Source: JADGHX01 sp037200125
GTDB lineage: Bacteria > Pseudomonadota > Gammaproteobacteria > Steroidobacterales > Steroidobacteraceae
Assembly: GCA_037200125.1 (NCBI GenBank)
Contig: JBBCGS010000006.1
Location: forward strand, 124,001 to 188,000
DNA length: 64,000 nucleotides
Direction of reading: 5' to 3'
A program made the position numbers and the translations under genes. The notes under the pieces are model-generated. The model was not told where the DNA came from. It searched no databases and saw nothing but the letters and a program-made list of their open reading frames with translations. The stretch's first letter is position 1. Every line of letters starts with the position of its first letter. Below, piece by piece: positions 32,905 through 41,022 of this stretch.

Positions 32905-35868
32905 TCACCACACCTTCCGCACCGTCGCACTCACCATCCGCCCAATGAGATCCCCGTTCTCCTGGTCGTACCCGATCGAGGCGCCCGCGTTGTTCAAAAA
33001 CGGCGGATCCTCATCGAACACATTGTCGACACCCAGAGCAATCGTCGTGTTCGTCGCCCGCAGCGTATAGGCGGCGTGAAGATCGAACGTAGTGAGTGAG
33101 CTCACGCGTCGCGCCGGAGAGCTTCCGACGTCTTCGTAGCGGTTCAGGAAGTTGCTGTACGCCGTGAAATCGAGCGCGCGATATCGCCAGCGCGCCGATG
33201 CACGCATCTTGAGGTCGACCGGATAGTTCTGCGTGCTCACGCGGTTGACCAGCGGGAGGTTGGCGGCCTTGGCCTCGGAGAAGTCGAGGATGTACGTGCC
33301 GTTCAGCCCGAATGTGAACGAGCCGAAACGGCTCTCCACCTGATATCGGCCGATGAGGTCCATGCCTGAAGTGAAGGCTCGCGCATCGTTGCGCAAGCGT
33401 AGGTCCGCTATAGCCATGATGGGTGTAGCGAGACAGCTCCCCTGGCTGCCGGCGATCGGCGCACGGCTACACACTTGCGCGCGGTATTCCGCCGAAGGGT
33501 TGCGGACGACCAGCGGGCTGAGAAACGGGTTGGAAAGCAGATCCGTGGCGAATGCGGGTGTGCTCAGACGATTGGTGAACGTGGTGTTGAAGTAGGTCAC
33601 CGCGAGCGCGGCGCCGGGATATCGCTCCGGCTCGAACTCGAGGCCGGCGGTCCAGCTGCGTGCGGTTTCTTCCCGCAGATCGCGATTCTTTCCCGCCCAT
33701 AAGAGCGTCTGAACCAAGGCGCCCGTCAACGGGTCCCTCAACGGAGTCAAGCCGTATACGTTGTTGCTCTCATCCAGATCCAGCAGCCCGGGCGGGCGAA
33801 AAGACATGGAATATGTTCCACGAACGGTTACGCCGCCCACAGGGGACCACGAAAGACCGAGACGCGGAGTCAACGCCTGCCCGAAGTCACTGTAGTGTTC
33901 GTAGCGCTCGGCGAGAGACACCGCCAGTGCTTCAATGCCCGGAACTCGATTCGCGGGCCCGACCATGGGAACCTGCAACTCAGCGAATCCAGAATGGATG
34001 AATCGGCGTCGATCGGTGCTCGACGCCGCAGGCACCAAGACCGTGTCGGTCCACAAGGTGCCGCGAAACCGCTGCGAGCGCGCATCGCCACCAAAAGAGA
34101 GCCGCAGATCTCCGGCGGGCAACGCCGCCAACGGGCCGGTCACGAGCAACGCGCCCGATACGATGCTCGAGCGGCTGGTGGTCAATGTGGAACCGCGTAG
34201 CACATCGAGCGTCGCGGGGTTCGTGTGGGAGCCATCGCCGAGTGCGTTGAACGCGATGTTGGGGTTCGAGCTTGCCAGTGCCGAAGCCAGCGCCGACGGA
34301 TTCACCTGGTTCAGCACATCCAGACCGATGCTTTCGGATACATAGCTTCCGGTCGCTATGGCGTTCCAGTGATTCTCGAAGTGGATGTCTATCCCACTCG
34401 TCGCGTCGAAGTCCCGCACGCGTGCGTCCACAATCTGCGGGCCCAGGTCGTCGTAAAAGCTGTATCCCATCTGGAAGGGCACGACTGCGGAGAGGGGGCT
34501 TGCGTAGAAGGCGTTCGTTGTCGGGAGCACGAGATTCCCGACCGCGCCCGTGCCGTTGCTTCGCACGTCGCGTTGGCCCCAAAGCACGTCGCTGAACAGG
34601 TCGGCGCGATCCGTGAGCTCCTGGCGCCAACTCCCAAAGGCGCTGAAGCGTTGCTGCCTGGGAAGGATGTCGGCGCCTTCGTATCGGTTCTGCAAATTCT
34701 GCACGCCCCTGACGAAATCGCTGGGCTGAAGGTGCGTGCCATCCTGGCCCTTGGGCACCGCCCAGTTGCCAAGGCCGAAGACGATGTTCCCGGGGTTCGA
34801 TTGCGGACTGTCGAAGTTCGAGCCGCCGAAAGCGCGGAGGTCGCTGCGCGCCTGCTCGCGTTCCGCAGCGGGAAGATTGCCCCGCGAATAGAAATCCACC
34901 GCGAGAATGCCGTGACCGGATTCCGTGTGTGCGCCGATGAGCTGCGAGACATAGTTCTCGGCGAGGGGGTAACCGCGTGTCGAGTCCGCGAAGTAGGCCT
35001 CGCTTTGCTGGCCTTCGAAATGGTCCCGCATGACGAAGTTGACCACGCCCGCGACGGCATCCGACCCGTAGAAAGTCGAAGAGCTGTCGGGGAGGATATC
35101 GATTCGTTCAACGGCGGCGAGCGGCAGGTTCGAGACGTCCACGAAGAGACCTTCGTTGCCGCTGCCGGGCAGGCGGCGGCCGTTCATCAAAACCAACGTG
35201 GCGTTCGCGCCCAGGCCGCGCAAGTTGACGCCCGAGCCGCGCGCTACGTTCGTGGAGGCTTCGTAGCCTTGAGCAGTGTCTTCCGTGGGACCGCCGCCGA
35301 AAATCTGCGGGAGCGTTCGCACGGCGCCTTGAGCGGTTACGACGCCGGCGGCCTCGATGTCGGTGCGGCTCAGCGTGATGAGAGGGGCTCCGGTTTCGCG
35401 TATGGACGTCGCAACCCTGCCTTCGACGGTGACCTCCTCCAGCCCCGCGTCGGCGGAGCGGCGATCGATCGAACGGACTTCCGCGCTTCGCGCGGCCTTC
35501 TGAATGGCTTTTGCGGGTGCGGCTTCGCTCGCGGAGCGTTGCTCCACTCTGAGACCGACGGTGCCGGGGTTGACGAACTCGAACTGCACCGGCGCGCCGG
35601 CAAACATCTGTGCGAGCGCCTCCCGAGCGGTGAGGTCTCCACGGACGCCGCTGGCGGTTACCGCTTTGAACGCTTCGAAATCAAAGAGCAGTTGAAGGCT
35701 CGTGGTCGAGCGGAACGCCTGCAGCTGTTCCGCCGCGACTCCGCGTGAAATCTCGAAGTGGAACTTCTTTGCGGAGTCCGCGGACCAGCCGCGGGCCGGG
35801 CATAGCGTGATGACGAGCAGCCACGCCAGGACGGCAGCGAAGCGCGCCCTAGTTGGGCGGAGGCTCAC
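32905..35868 (-). CDS. TonB-dependent receptor with STN domain, paralogue of the cluster 1 receptor
   Basis: 987 residues from GTG 35868; AGGAGG lies nine bases upstream and the signal peptide (AAVLAWLLVITLCPARGWSA) follows. The STN domain (FHFEISRGVAAEQLQAFRST, GVRGDLTAREALAQMFAGAP) is followed by plug motifs nearly identical to those of 1855-4842 (RLPGSGNEGLFVDVSNLPLA, AVERIDILPDSSSTFYGSDA). The barrel ends VRKVW. The gene overlaps the upstream FecR by 20 bp on the same strand, so it is the receptor of that regulator. The ligand is unknown; similarity to the cluster 1 receptor suggests a related peptide. No lasso genes are next to it. Confidence 0.93.
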   Translation of the reverse strand: MSLRPTRARFAAVLAWLLVITLCPARGWSADSAKKFHFEISRGVAAEQLQAFRSTTSLQLLFDFEAFKAVTASGVRGDLTAREALAQMFAGAPVQFEFVNPGTVGLRVEQRSASEAAPAKAIQKAARSAEVRSIDRRSADAGLEEVTVEGRVATSIRETGAPLITLSRTDIEAAGVVTAQGAVRTLPQIFGGGPTEDTAQGYEASTNVARGSGVNLRGLGANATLVLMNGRRLPGSGNEGLFVDVSNLPLAAVERIDILPDSSSTFYGSDAVAGVVNFVMRDHFEGQQSEAYFADSTRGYPLAENYVSQLIGAHTESGHGILAVDFYSRGNLPAAEREQARSDLRAFGGSNFDSPQSNPGNIVFGLGNWAVPKGQDGTHLQPSDFVRGVQNLQNRYEGADILPRQQRFSAFGSWRQELTDRADLFSDVLWGQRDVRSNGTGAVGNLVLPTTNAFYASPLSAVVPFQMGYSFYDDLGPQIVDARVRDFDATSGIDIHFENHWNAIATGSYVSESIGLDVLNQVNPSALASALASSNPNIAFNALGDGSHTNPATLDVLRGSTLTTSRSSIVSGALLVTGPLAALPAGDLRLSFGGDARSQRFRGTLWTDTVLVPAASSTDRRRFIHSGFAELQVPMVGPANRVPGIEALAVSLAERYEHYSDFGQALTPRLGLSWSPVGGVTVRGTYSMSFRPPGLLDLDESNNVYGLTPLRDPLTGALVQTLLWAGKNRDLREETARSWTAGLEFEPERYPGAALAVTYFNTTFTNRLSTPAFATDLLSNPFLSPLVVRNPSAEYRAQVCSRAPIAGSQGSCLATPIMAIADLRLRNDARAFTSGMDLIGRYQVESRFGSFTFGLNGTYILDFSEAKAANLPLVNRVSTQNYPVDLKMRASARWRYRALDFTAYSNFLNRYEDVGSSPARRVSSLTTFDLHAAYTLRATNTTIALGVDNVFDEDPPFLNNAGASIGYDQENGDLIGRMVSATVRKVW

Positions 35869-36802
35869 GGTTCGGGTCCTCCTGCCTGGATTCACCGTAC
35901 AAGTGAATCTCCTCGACCGCCCCACGCCGGATGATGCGGTGCTGGACGCCGACGTAGCCGAGCACCTTCACGATCGAATCATCGTCTTTCGGGTCGAGGC
36001 CGCCGCCGACGCTGCGATTGGCAATGGATGGATCGTCGATCACGAGCTTGCGGGTGCGGAAGCGGTTCATCTCCGAGACGGCCACGCGGAGCGGCTCGCC
36101 GCCGAACTCGAGCATGCCGTTGCGCCAGGCGAGCTTGCGGCGGGCTTCGTAGGCTGAGTAGACAACCGGAGGAAGCGCCGCGTCTCCAGGGAGACGCGCG
36201 CCCTGCCCTTGCTTCAACTCCAGGGCTCCTGCCGGCACGCCGCGAGCACTCACGGGTTCGCTGCCAAGGATGGCGACAACACCGGTGGCGACGGAGACTT
36301 CCGCGTCCGCGTCCGCATCGGCATCGGCATCGGCGTCGGCGTCGGCGTCGGCGAGCACTCGAACATTGAACTCGGTGCCTATGTCGCGGACGACCCTGTT
36401 GCTGACGTGAACCTCGAAGGGGCGGAGCGTCTCGTGCTGAACAGTGAAGAACGCCTCGCCCTTGTCCAGAAAAGCGCTGCGCCGGCCGTAGGCGTAGTGC
36501 ACGCGAAGCTCGGTCTCCGGGGCCAACTTGACTGTCGACCCATCTTCGAGCTGCACGAGGCGCGTTTCGGCGGTTGCAGTCGCGTACCGCTGTGGACGAT
36601 TCAGCTGCTCCGCCACGGTGCCGATGGCGAGCGAGAGTGCGAGAAGGACGATTACGTAGACCGTATTCGTGACGAACCCATTCGCCTGCGGCCAGACCTT
36701 GCACACGGCGGCGCGGACCAGCGAGTGCACGTAAGCCCACGGCTTCAGGTATCCGCGTGCGACGTCGAAAAAAGACAGGGGTGACATGAGATCGGGGTTC
36801 AT
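35849..36802 (-). CDS. FecR-family regulator with an Asp-Ala repeat
   Basis: 317 residues from ATG 36802, which overlaps the stop of the small membrane protein gene (ATGA). The N-terminal cytoplasmic part is short (MNPDLMSPLSFFDVARGYLK) and unlike DUF4880. A membrane segment (TVYVIVLLALSLAIGTVAEQ) is followed by the FecR domain (ETRLVQLEDGSTVKLAPETE, LDKGEAFFTVQHETLRPFEV). An (Asp-Ala)n run interrupts it after FNVRVLA, and the C-terminal element is VAVSEMNRFRTRKLVIDDPS. It overlaps the receptor gene downstream. No sigma factor gene is adjacent; perhaps the small membrane protein upstream replaces it, or a sigma factor elsewhere is used. Confidence 0.9.
   Translation of the reverse strand: MNPDLMSPLSFFDVARGYLKPWAYVHSLVRAAVCKVWPQANGFVTNTVYVIVLLALSLAIGTVAEQLNRPQRYATATAETRLVQLEDGSTVKLAPETELRVHYAYGRRSAFLDKGEAFFTVQHETLRPFEVHVSNRVVRDIGTEFNVRVLADADADADADADADADAEVSVATGVVAILGSEPVSARGVPAGALELKQGQGARLPGDAALPPVVYSAYEARRKLAWRNGMLEFGGEPLRVAVSEMNRFRTRKLVIDDPSIANRSVGGGLDPKDDDSIVKVLGYVGVQHRIIRRGAVEEIHLYGESRQEDPNREPPPN
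36304..36354. repeat. hexanucleotide repeat (GCGTCG/GCATCG/GCGTCC)n in a FecR gene
   Basis: About eight hexamers on the + strand, read on the minus strand as alternating Ala-Asp inside the FecR periplasmic domain. Frame-neutral on slippage. It resembles the tract in lasso B at 22531-22592 in unit length only. Confidence 0.9.
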
Positions 36803-37107
36803 CGGCGTCCCAGCGCTTGCCTGAGGCGCCCGAAGAGCCAGCGCTCGATCCAGACGATGGCGGCCACATCCATCGCAAGCAGCAGGCATTTCACGCCGAC
36901 GAGCGCGTTATGCTCGAGGCGGCCGATGCCGAGGTAATCAAACAGGTTCAGCGAATGATCGATCGCGAGGGCGGCCGCCCCGGCGCAGAAGAATGCGGCT
37001 ACGCTGAAAAAGCTGTGCAGGGTGAAGAGACCCAGAACCCTCCAGAATGACGGGGCGGAGGCCTCGATGCCCGGGGTGTCGGGCGATGCGGGGTCGGGGG
37101 GGTGCAT
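36799..37107 (-). CDS. small inner-membrane protein upstream of FecR
   Basis: 102 residues, Pro/Asp-rich N-terminus, then two or three membrane segments (FTLHSFFSVAAFFCAGAAAL, ALVGVKCLLLAMDVAAIVWI) and a basic C-terminus (RWLFGRLRQALGRR). Its stop overlaps the FecR start, so the two are translated together. I do not recognise a family. It occupies the place where a FecI-type sigma factor would normally be, and might transmit or stabilise the FecR signal in the membrane. Confidence 0.75.
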   Translation of the reverse strand: MHPPDPASPDTPGIEASAPSFWRVLGLFTLHSFFSVAAFFCAGAAALAIDHSLNLFDYLGIGRLEHNALVGVKCLLLAMDVAAIVWIERWLFGRLRQALGRR

Positions 37108-37236
37108 TGCACATGCATAGACGTGCCTGCGGCGTGGGTTCCGTTACTGAATTACGCATGGGATCTCGAAATCCCCCGCCGCAAAACCGCGTCCGGGCAT
37201 CCGCATGCCTGGTTCGGTCGCCGCACCTCTCAATCA

Positions 37237-39063
37237 CTAGCGCGTCGCAAGACGCCGGCGGTCCTCTACTACACTCGTGACTTCTATCCGCTCCGCCTCC
37301 GTGAACTTCGCGTCGTTCATGATCTGAGCTACCCGCGAGTCACTGATGCTCGAGTCCGCGATCTGGTCGCTCAGATAGCCCACGATGCCGGTGGAGAACT
37401 CGTCGTCCATGTTGAACAGTTCCGCCTGCCGTTGGTTGGTAACGTCGTTCTCCAGGTTTTCCCGGAGTGCGGTCTGGTACTGCTTTCTCGCTTTCGAGCT
37501 CGAGATTGAATCGGCATCCGTTCGAGCACCTCGCGACTCGTCGTCCCCGGGCGGTGGTACGTTCACGAACACACGCTTCGGAACGTACGTCAGGTCTACC
37601 TCCGCTCGTACTTTTCCGAGCATCTTCGATAGCGCCGCCAGTTGGCTTTCGCGGGCCTCGGGAGTTCCAGCGGGATTGCCCAAAATGAAACGAGCAACCC
37701 GCGTCGCGGCCACCAGATCGGCCGCACCGACATCGCCGGGCTTGTTTCGCTTCTTGAGAAGATTGTTCAGCAGTGTCAGTGCGGCTGGATCGGCCTGCTC
37801 GCGGTCATATTTGTAGAGCTCCGACGCGATCGCGCCGGCCTCGGCGAAATACTCATACTGCTGCGCGCCGTCTCCGCGCTTCCAAGCTCTCTCGAGTTGC
37901 GCGACCTGTTCGATCGGCGCGCCCGCACTTTGAGCGACAGACTCCGAAGGGAACGCACACGCCGCACCCAGGCAGAGTGCCGCCGCGTAAAGCGCGGGGT
38001 ACTCCTTCACCCGATCGATGCATCTGCGCTGGTCGGCCCATGTTCCGGGGCGTTGGCTGGGCATGCGGGTTATCTCCTTTCCCATCTTCGAGACTGTAAC
38101 GGCGCCGCCCTCGTCCTTCATGGACGCGGTCTGCAGTTGCTGCGGGAGGGAATGGATGCTATCCGGATCCTTCCTGGACGTTCCCTTCAGTTTCCATTTG
38201 ACGGGAATGTCGAGTTCGAACCGGCCTTCGCCCCATGGTGGCTTCACATAATTGAGTGCCGCCGTGTCGTACGTGATGTTGTTCGGCAGAAGCCCGAACC
38301 AGGCACGCGGGCTCGCCTGGTGTGCCAGAGCGGCGGGCGGCATCTGTGCAAACCGCCCGGCAATGTTCGTTGCGGGTGCGGACCGCTCCTGAATCTCAAC
38401 ATTCTGGAACGACACGTCAGACGGGTTCACCTGGACCGTCAGGTGCATTCCAGCAGCAGCGCAGTGATCCAGGTAGACATCTATCGAGACCATCCCGGTC
38501 GCAGCTTCGCTGGCGGGCTCGACCACTTCGAAGATGACGGTCGGGAGCGACGCTCCTGCAATGCTCGCCGTTACCCGGGGATGGGAGGCTTTCTCGCCAG
38601 CGGTGAGAATCACCTTCCGTCCGGTGGCGCCGTTCAGGAAATCGCCGCCATCCGTATCCAACGTCCAGGTGACTTTCATCGAGCGGGGTGGCGTCGGATC
38701 GACACTGAGCACGACTGCTTCTCCCACTCCGAGCCTCCGACGGAACCTATCGCTGGGCACAGTAGCTTTGGTCTGCGAGACAACCGTGAAGGTGGGGCCA
38801 GGAGCGACCGGCACTTCGCCAGCGCGCTCACTGCGCTCAGCAGTCGGGTCCGCAGGTTCTCGCACGTCAAGGTAGAAAAACCTCCCTGCCGTTGAGCCGT
38901 GAAACCGCGCGCGGATGCTGGCATAAATGCACTGAAGCGTCCAACAACGTGTAGAGACCCGCGATGCGTCAGACATTGAGCGACTCGAGGTGGGAAGGCT
39001 GACAACAGGCAGAACGACTGCCACACATAAAGATATCCATCGCTTCTTGGATTTATTGTTCAT
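37237..39063 (-). CDS. large hypothetical protein with possible internal start (two-part)
   Basis: 608 residues. The N-terminus has a membrane/signal segment (WISLCVAVVLPVVSLPTSS). The first half is rich in beta strands (VGEAVVLSVDPTPPRSMKVT, VTASIAGASLPTVIFEVVEP), like immunoglobulin-type domains. Around residue 333 an in-frame ATG at 38064 has AAAGGAG nine bases upstream and begins a second apparent signal peptide (YPALYAAALCLGAACAFPSE). The second half is helical and charged (QVAQLERAWKRGDGAQQYEY; RKQYQTALRENLENDVTNQR). This may be two genes that became one frame, or one gene also giving a 275-residue product. Function not recognised. Confidence 0.7.
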   Translation of the reverse strand: MNNKSKKRWISLCVAVVLPVVSLPTSSRSMSDASRVSTRCWTLQCIYASIRARFHGSTAGRFFYLDVREPADPTAERSERAGEVPVAPGPTFTVVSQTKATVPSDRFRRRLGVGEAVVLSVDPTPPRSMKVTWTLDTDGGDFLNGATGRKVILTAGEKASHPRVTASIAGASLPTVIFEVVEPASEAATGMVSIDVYLDHCAAAGMHLTVQVNPSDVSFQNVEIQERSAPATNIAGRFAQMPPAALAHQASPRAWFGLLPNNITYDTAALNYVKPPWGEGRFELDIPVKWKLKGTSRKDPDSIHSLPQQLQTASMKDEGGAVTVSKMGKEITRMPSQRPGTWADQRRCIDRVKEYPALYAAALCLGAACAFPSESVAQSAGAPIEQVAQLERAWKRGDGAQQYEYFAEAGAIASELYKYDREQADPAALTLLNNLLKKRNKPGDVGAADLVAATRVARFILGNPAGTPEARESQLAALSKMLGKVRAEVDLTYVPKRVFVNVPPPGDDESRGARTDADSISSSKARKQYQTALRENLENDVTNQRQAELFNMDDEFSTGIVGYLSDQIADSSISDSRVAQIMNDAKFTEAERIEVTSVVEDRRRLATR

Positions 39064-39703
39064 TCCCTGTCCCGCTTCTTGCGTTCTTGTCGGCTGCGTC
39101 CCTCACCAGCCATGGTTTTCTTCTGGCTGGCGGCAACACTTACAGGGATCTGCGTCCCTATGGCGTACGATCTATCAAACTAGGGCTTGGCGCAAGATGC
39201 GCGCTCGGCAGCCTCAGCTGAACGCCACGCCTATGCGACAGTGGCTAGCGACCAGCACAACATGCTCGTGGCACTCGTGCGCCGACATGGCGAAATGCTG
39301 CACCAGTTACTCGATCGTCTCGAAAATACTTTGGGGCCTGCCCGCCCTTGAAGTCGTCGACGAGATCAACGGCCGGGGCTGACGGGAAGAAAGGCGAGCC
39401 GTAAGCCGTAACCGCTTACGGTCTAGCGGCGCAGCGCAAGATCCTCGCTGAGTTCATAGAAGTGACTGGCTATCACCACAACTCGGCGATCGTCTTACCT
39501 TGGATAATATCCAGAACCAACGCGCTCTTGCGCCGTGCGGCTCAGAGTTTGATCTCGTCGTCCATCAACGTGCCCATGTGTATCTCACATCAAGATTACA
39601 CCTGAGCAGATTTTCACTGGGTCATTACCCAGGTTCGCCTGGGTAATGACAGATGTGCGACATCGCAGGAGCATCTGACCTGCTTGACGGCTCGTACACG
39701 TCG
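39064..39703. other. 640-bp gap with transposase remnants
   Basis: No intact gene. On + at 39431-39505 the codons read AQRKILAEFIEVTGYHHNSA then IVLPW, resembling the start of an integrase-type transposase, then decay. A short + frame from TTG 39187 to 39351 (54 residues, ending HGEMLHQLLDRLENTLGPAR then P) has no ribosome-binding site and may be a fragment. These scars mark the left border of the lower-GC block. Confidence 0.55.
39621..39650. terminator. 13-bp perfect hairpin with TTCG loop
   Basis: GTCATTACCCAGG pairs with CCTGGGTAATGAC around TTCG. It lies 53 bp beyond the stop of the minus-strand permease gene and could stop or protect that transcript. There is no T-run on either side, so an insertion-element end or a protein-binding palindrome is also possible. 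Confidence 0.5.
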
Positions 39704-40951
39704 TTACGGCTCCGCCCGAAGCGCCTGGATCGGCAGCAGCGACGCGGCGCGATATGCTGGGCGATATCCGAAACATATACTCACAACGACGCCGCAGAAC
39801 AGTGCGGTTGCCATAGACGGCAACGTGACTCTCACCGGCCAATCATTAAGCCATGCTACAAATGCAGTCGCTGCAACTCCTACGGCCAGTCCTACACTCG
39901 AACCGAGGAAACCCAGCACGGTTGCCTCCAGCAGAAATTGCCGAAGAACGTCTTTGCAACGCGTGCCAATAGCCATGCGCACGCCAATCTCGCGTGTGCG
40001 CTCAACCACGCTTACTAACATTATATTCATGATCCCTACACCACCGACGATCAACGATACCGCTGCCACGGCGGCTAAAAGCCTTGCAATTGCTCGCGAG
40101 CCTTCTGAGTAAGCTTGAATTGAATCCGCTGCACTTATGATCCGGAACTCTGCCTCGCGACCAGCGCGCCGTCTCTCAATGAGATCACTCATCGAGTTCT
40201 TCAGAAAATCAACGTGCTCCACATCTTCCGCTTGCGCTCGAATGGTCATATCCGCCAGCCTATCCAAACGAGCAGCCAAGCTGGTGTACGGAACGAATAT
40301 GTGGAAATCTCGAGCATTTGGAATTAGTGGGTTTCCGAAATCCTCGTCATCCAAGATCCCGACGATTGCGAACGGGACGCCTTGAACTGTGATAACTCGG
40401 TTTAAAGCGGTTACGAATGGATACAATTCGTTCGCCAACGACAGCGTAATTACACAAACGGTAGCGCGCTTGCGTACATCAGAATCGCTAAACACAGAAC
40501 CCACCACGACGGTTCTAGGTCGCGTTCCGTATCCACCTAGCTTGAACCCCCCAACATCAAGGCCCTCCAAAATAGCATCAGTCGCGCGCCCTAGAGCCTC
40601 AACATGCGCGACCGGTACATAAATCGAAGGACTGACTGCCGACGTGTGCCCCAAGCTCGCTTTGAGCGCGAAGTAATCTTTTACGCTCAGTCGGTCATTC
40701 TGCTTCAACTTCTCAGCTCCGGTTCTCCACCTATTTCTAGGAACGACCGCGGCAAGATACACAACGCGCGATTCTGGTCTTGATAGCGATTCCTGCACGC
40801 GGACTTGTGCGCCTTCGCCAATGCTAATAGTCGCGATTACAGCAGCGACACCAATAACAATCCCCAAGGCCGTTAACACCGTCCTCGCTGGCGTCTTTCG
40901 CATACTGCCAAGCGCCAGCCAGAAGAGCACCCCAGTCTTCACGAATAGCAT
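39704..40951 (-). CDS. MacB-like ABC transporter permease (no ATPase gene nearby)
   Basis: 415 residues, the usual MacB-permease length. Four membrane segments: N-terminal (RTVLTALGIVIGVAAVIATI) and three at the C-terminus (LLAAVAAVSLIVGGVGIMNI, FLLEATVLGFLGSSVGLAVG, ATALFCGVVVSICFGYRPAY). The large periplasmic domain lies between. Signature strings GGVGIMNIMLVSVVERTREI and MAIGTRCKD match the family. MacB-type systems drive export of peptides, toxins or lipids from the periplasm by mechanotransmission. The ATPase and membrane-fusion partners are not in this window. It lies 71 bp behind the caspase-like protease gene on the same strand, so the two may share a transcript. The start could also be GTG 40942. 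Confidence 0.9.
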   Translation of the reverse strand: MLFVKTGVLFWLALGSMRKTPARTVLTALGIVIGVAAVIATISIGEGAQVRVQESLSRPESRVVYLAAVVPRNRWRTGAEKLKQNDRLSVKDYFALKASLGHTSAVSPSIYVPVAHVEALGRATDAILEGLDVGGFKLGGYGTRPRTVVVGSVFSDSDVRKRATVCVITLSLANELYPFVTALNRVITVQGVPFAIVGILDDEDFGNPLIPNARDFHIFVPYTSLAARLDRLADMTIRAQAEDVEHVDFLKNSMSDLIERRRAGREAEFRIISAADSIQAYSEGSRAIARLLAAVAAVSLIVGGVGIMNIMLVSVVERTREIGVRMAIGTRCKDVLRQFLLEATVLGFLGSSVGLAVGVAATAFVAWLNDWPVRVTLPSMATALFCGVVVSICFGYRPAYRAASLLPIQALRAEP

Positions 40952-41022
40952 CCCCTCATTCAGCTATTGCGATACCTTCACGCCCTCTAATCAGCCTGCT
41001 GTTGGATAGCATCGATACGCGC

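Noticed and set aside
34225..35748. 507-residue antisense frame opposite the second receptor
   Set aside because: The receptor reading is certain from STN and plug motifs; the antisense product matches nothing and lacks a start site.
39187..39351. 54-residue gene with TTG start
   Set aside because: No ribosome-binding site and it lies among transposase remnants; treated as part of the gap.
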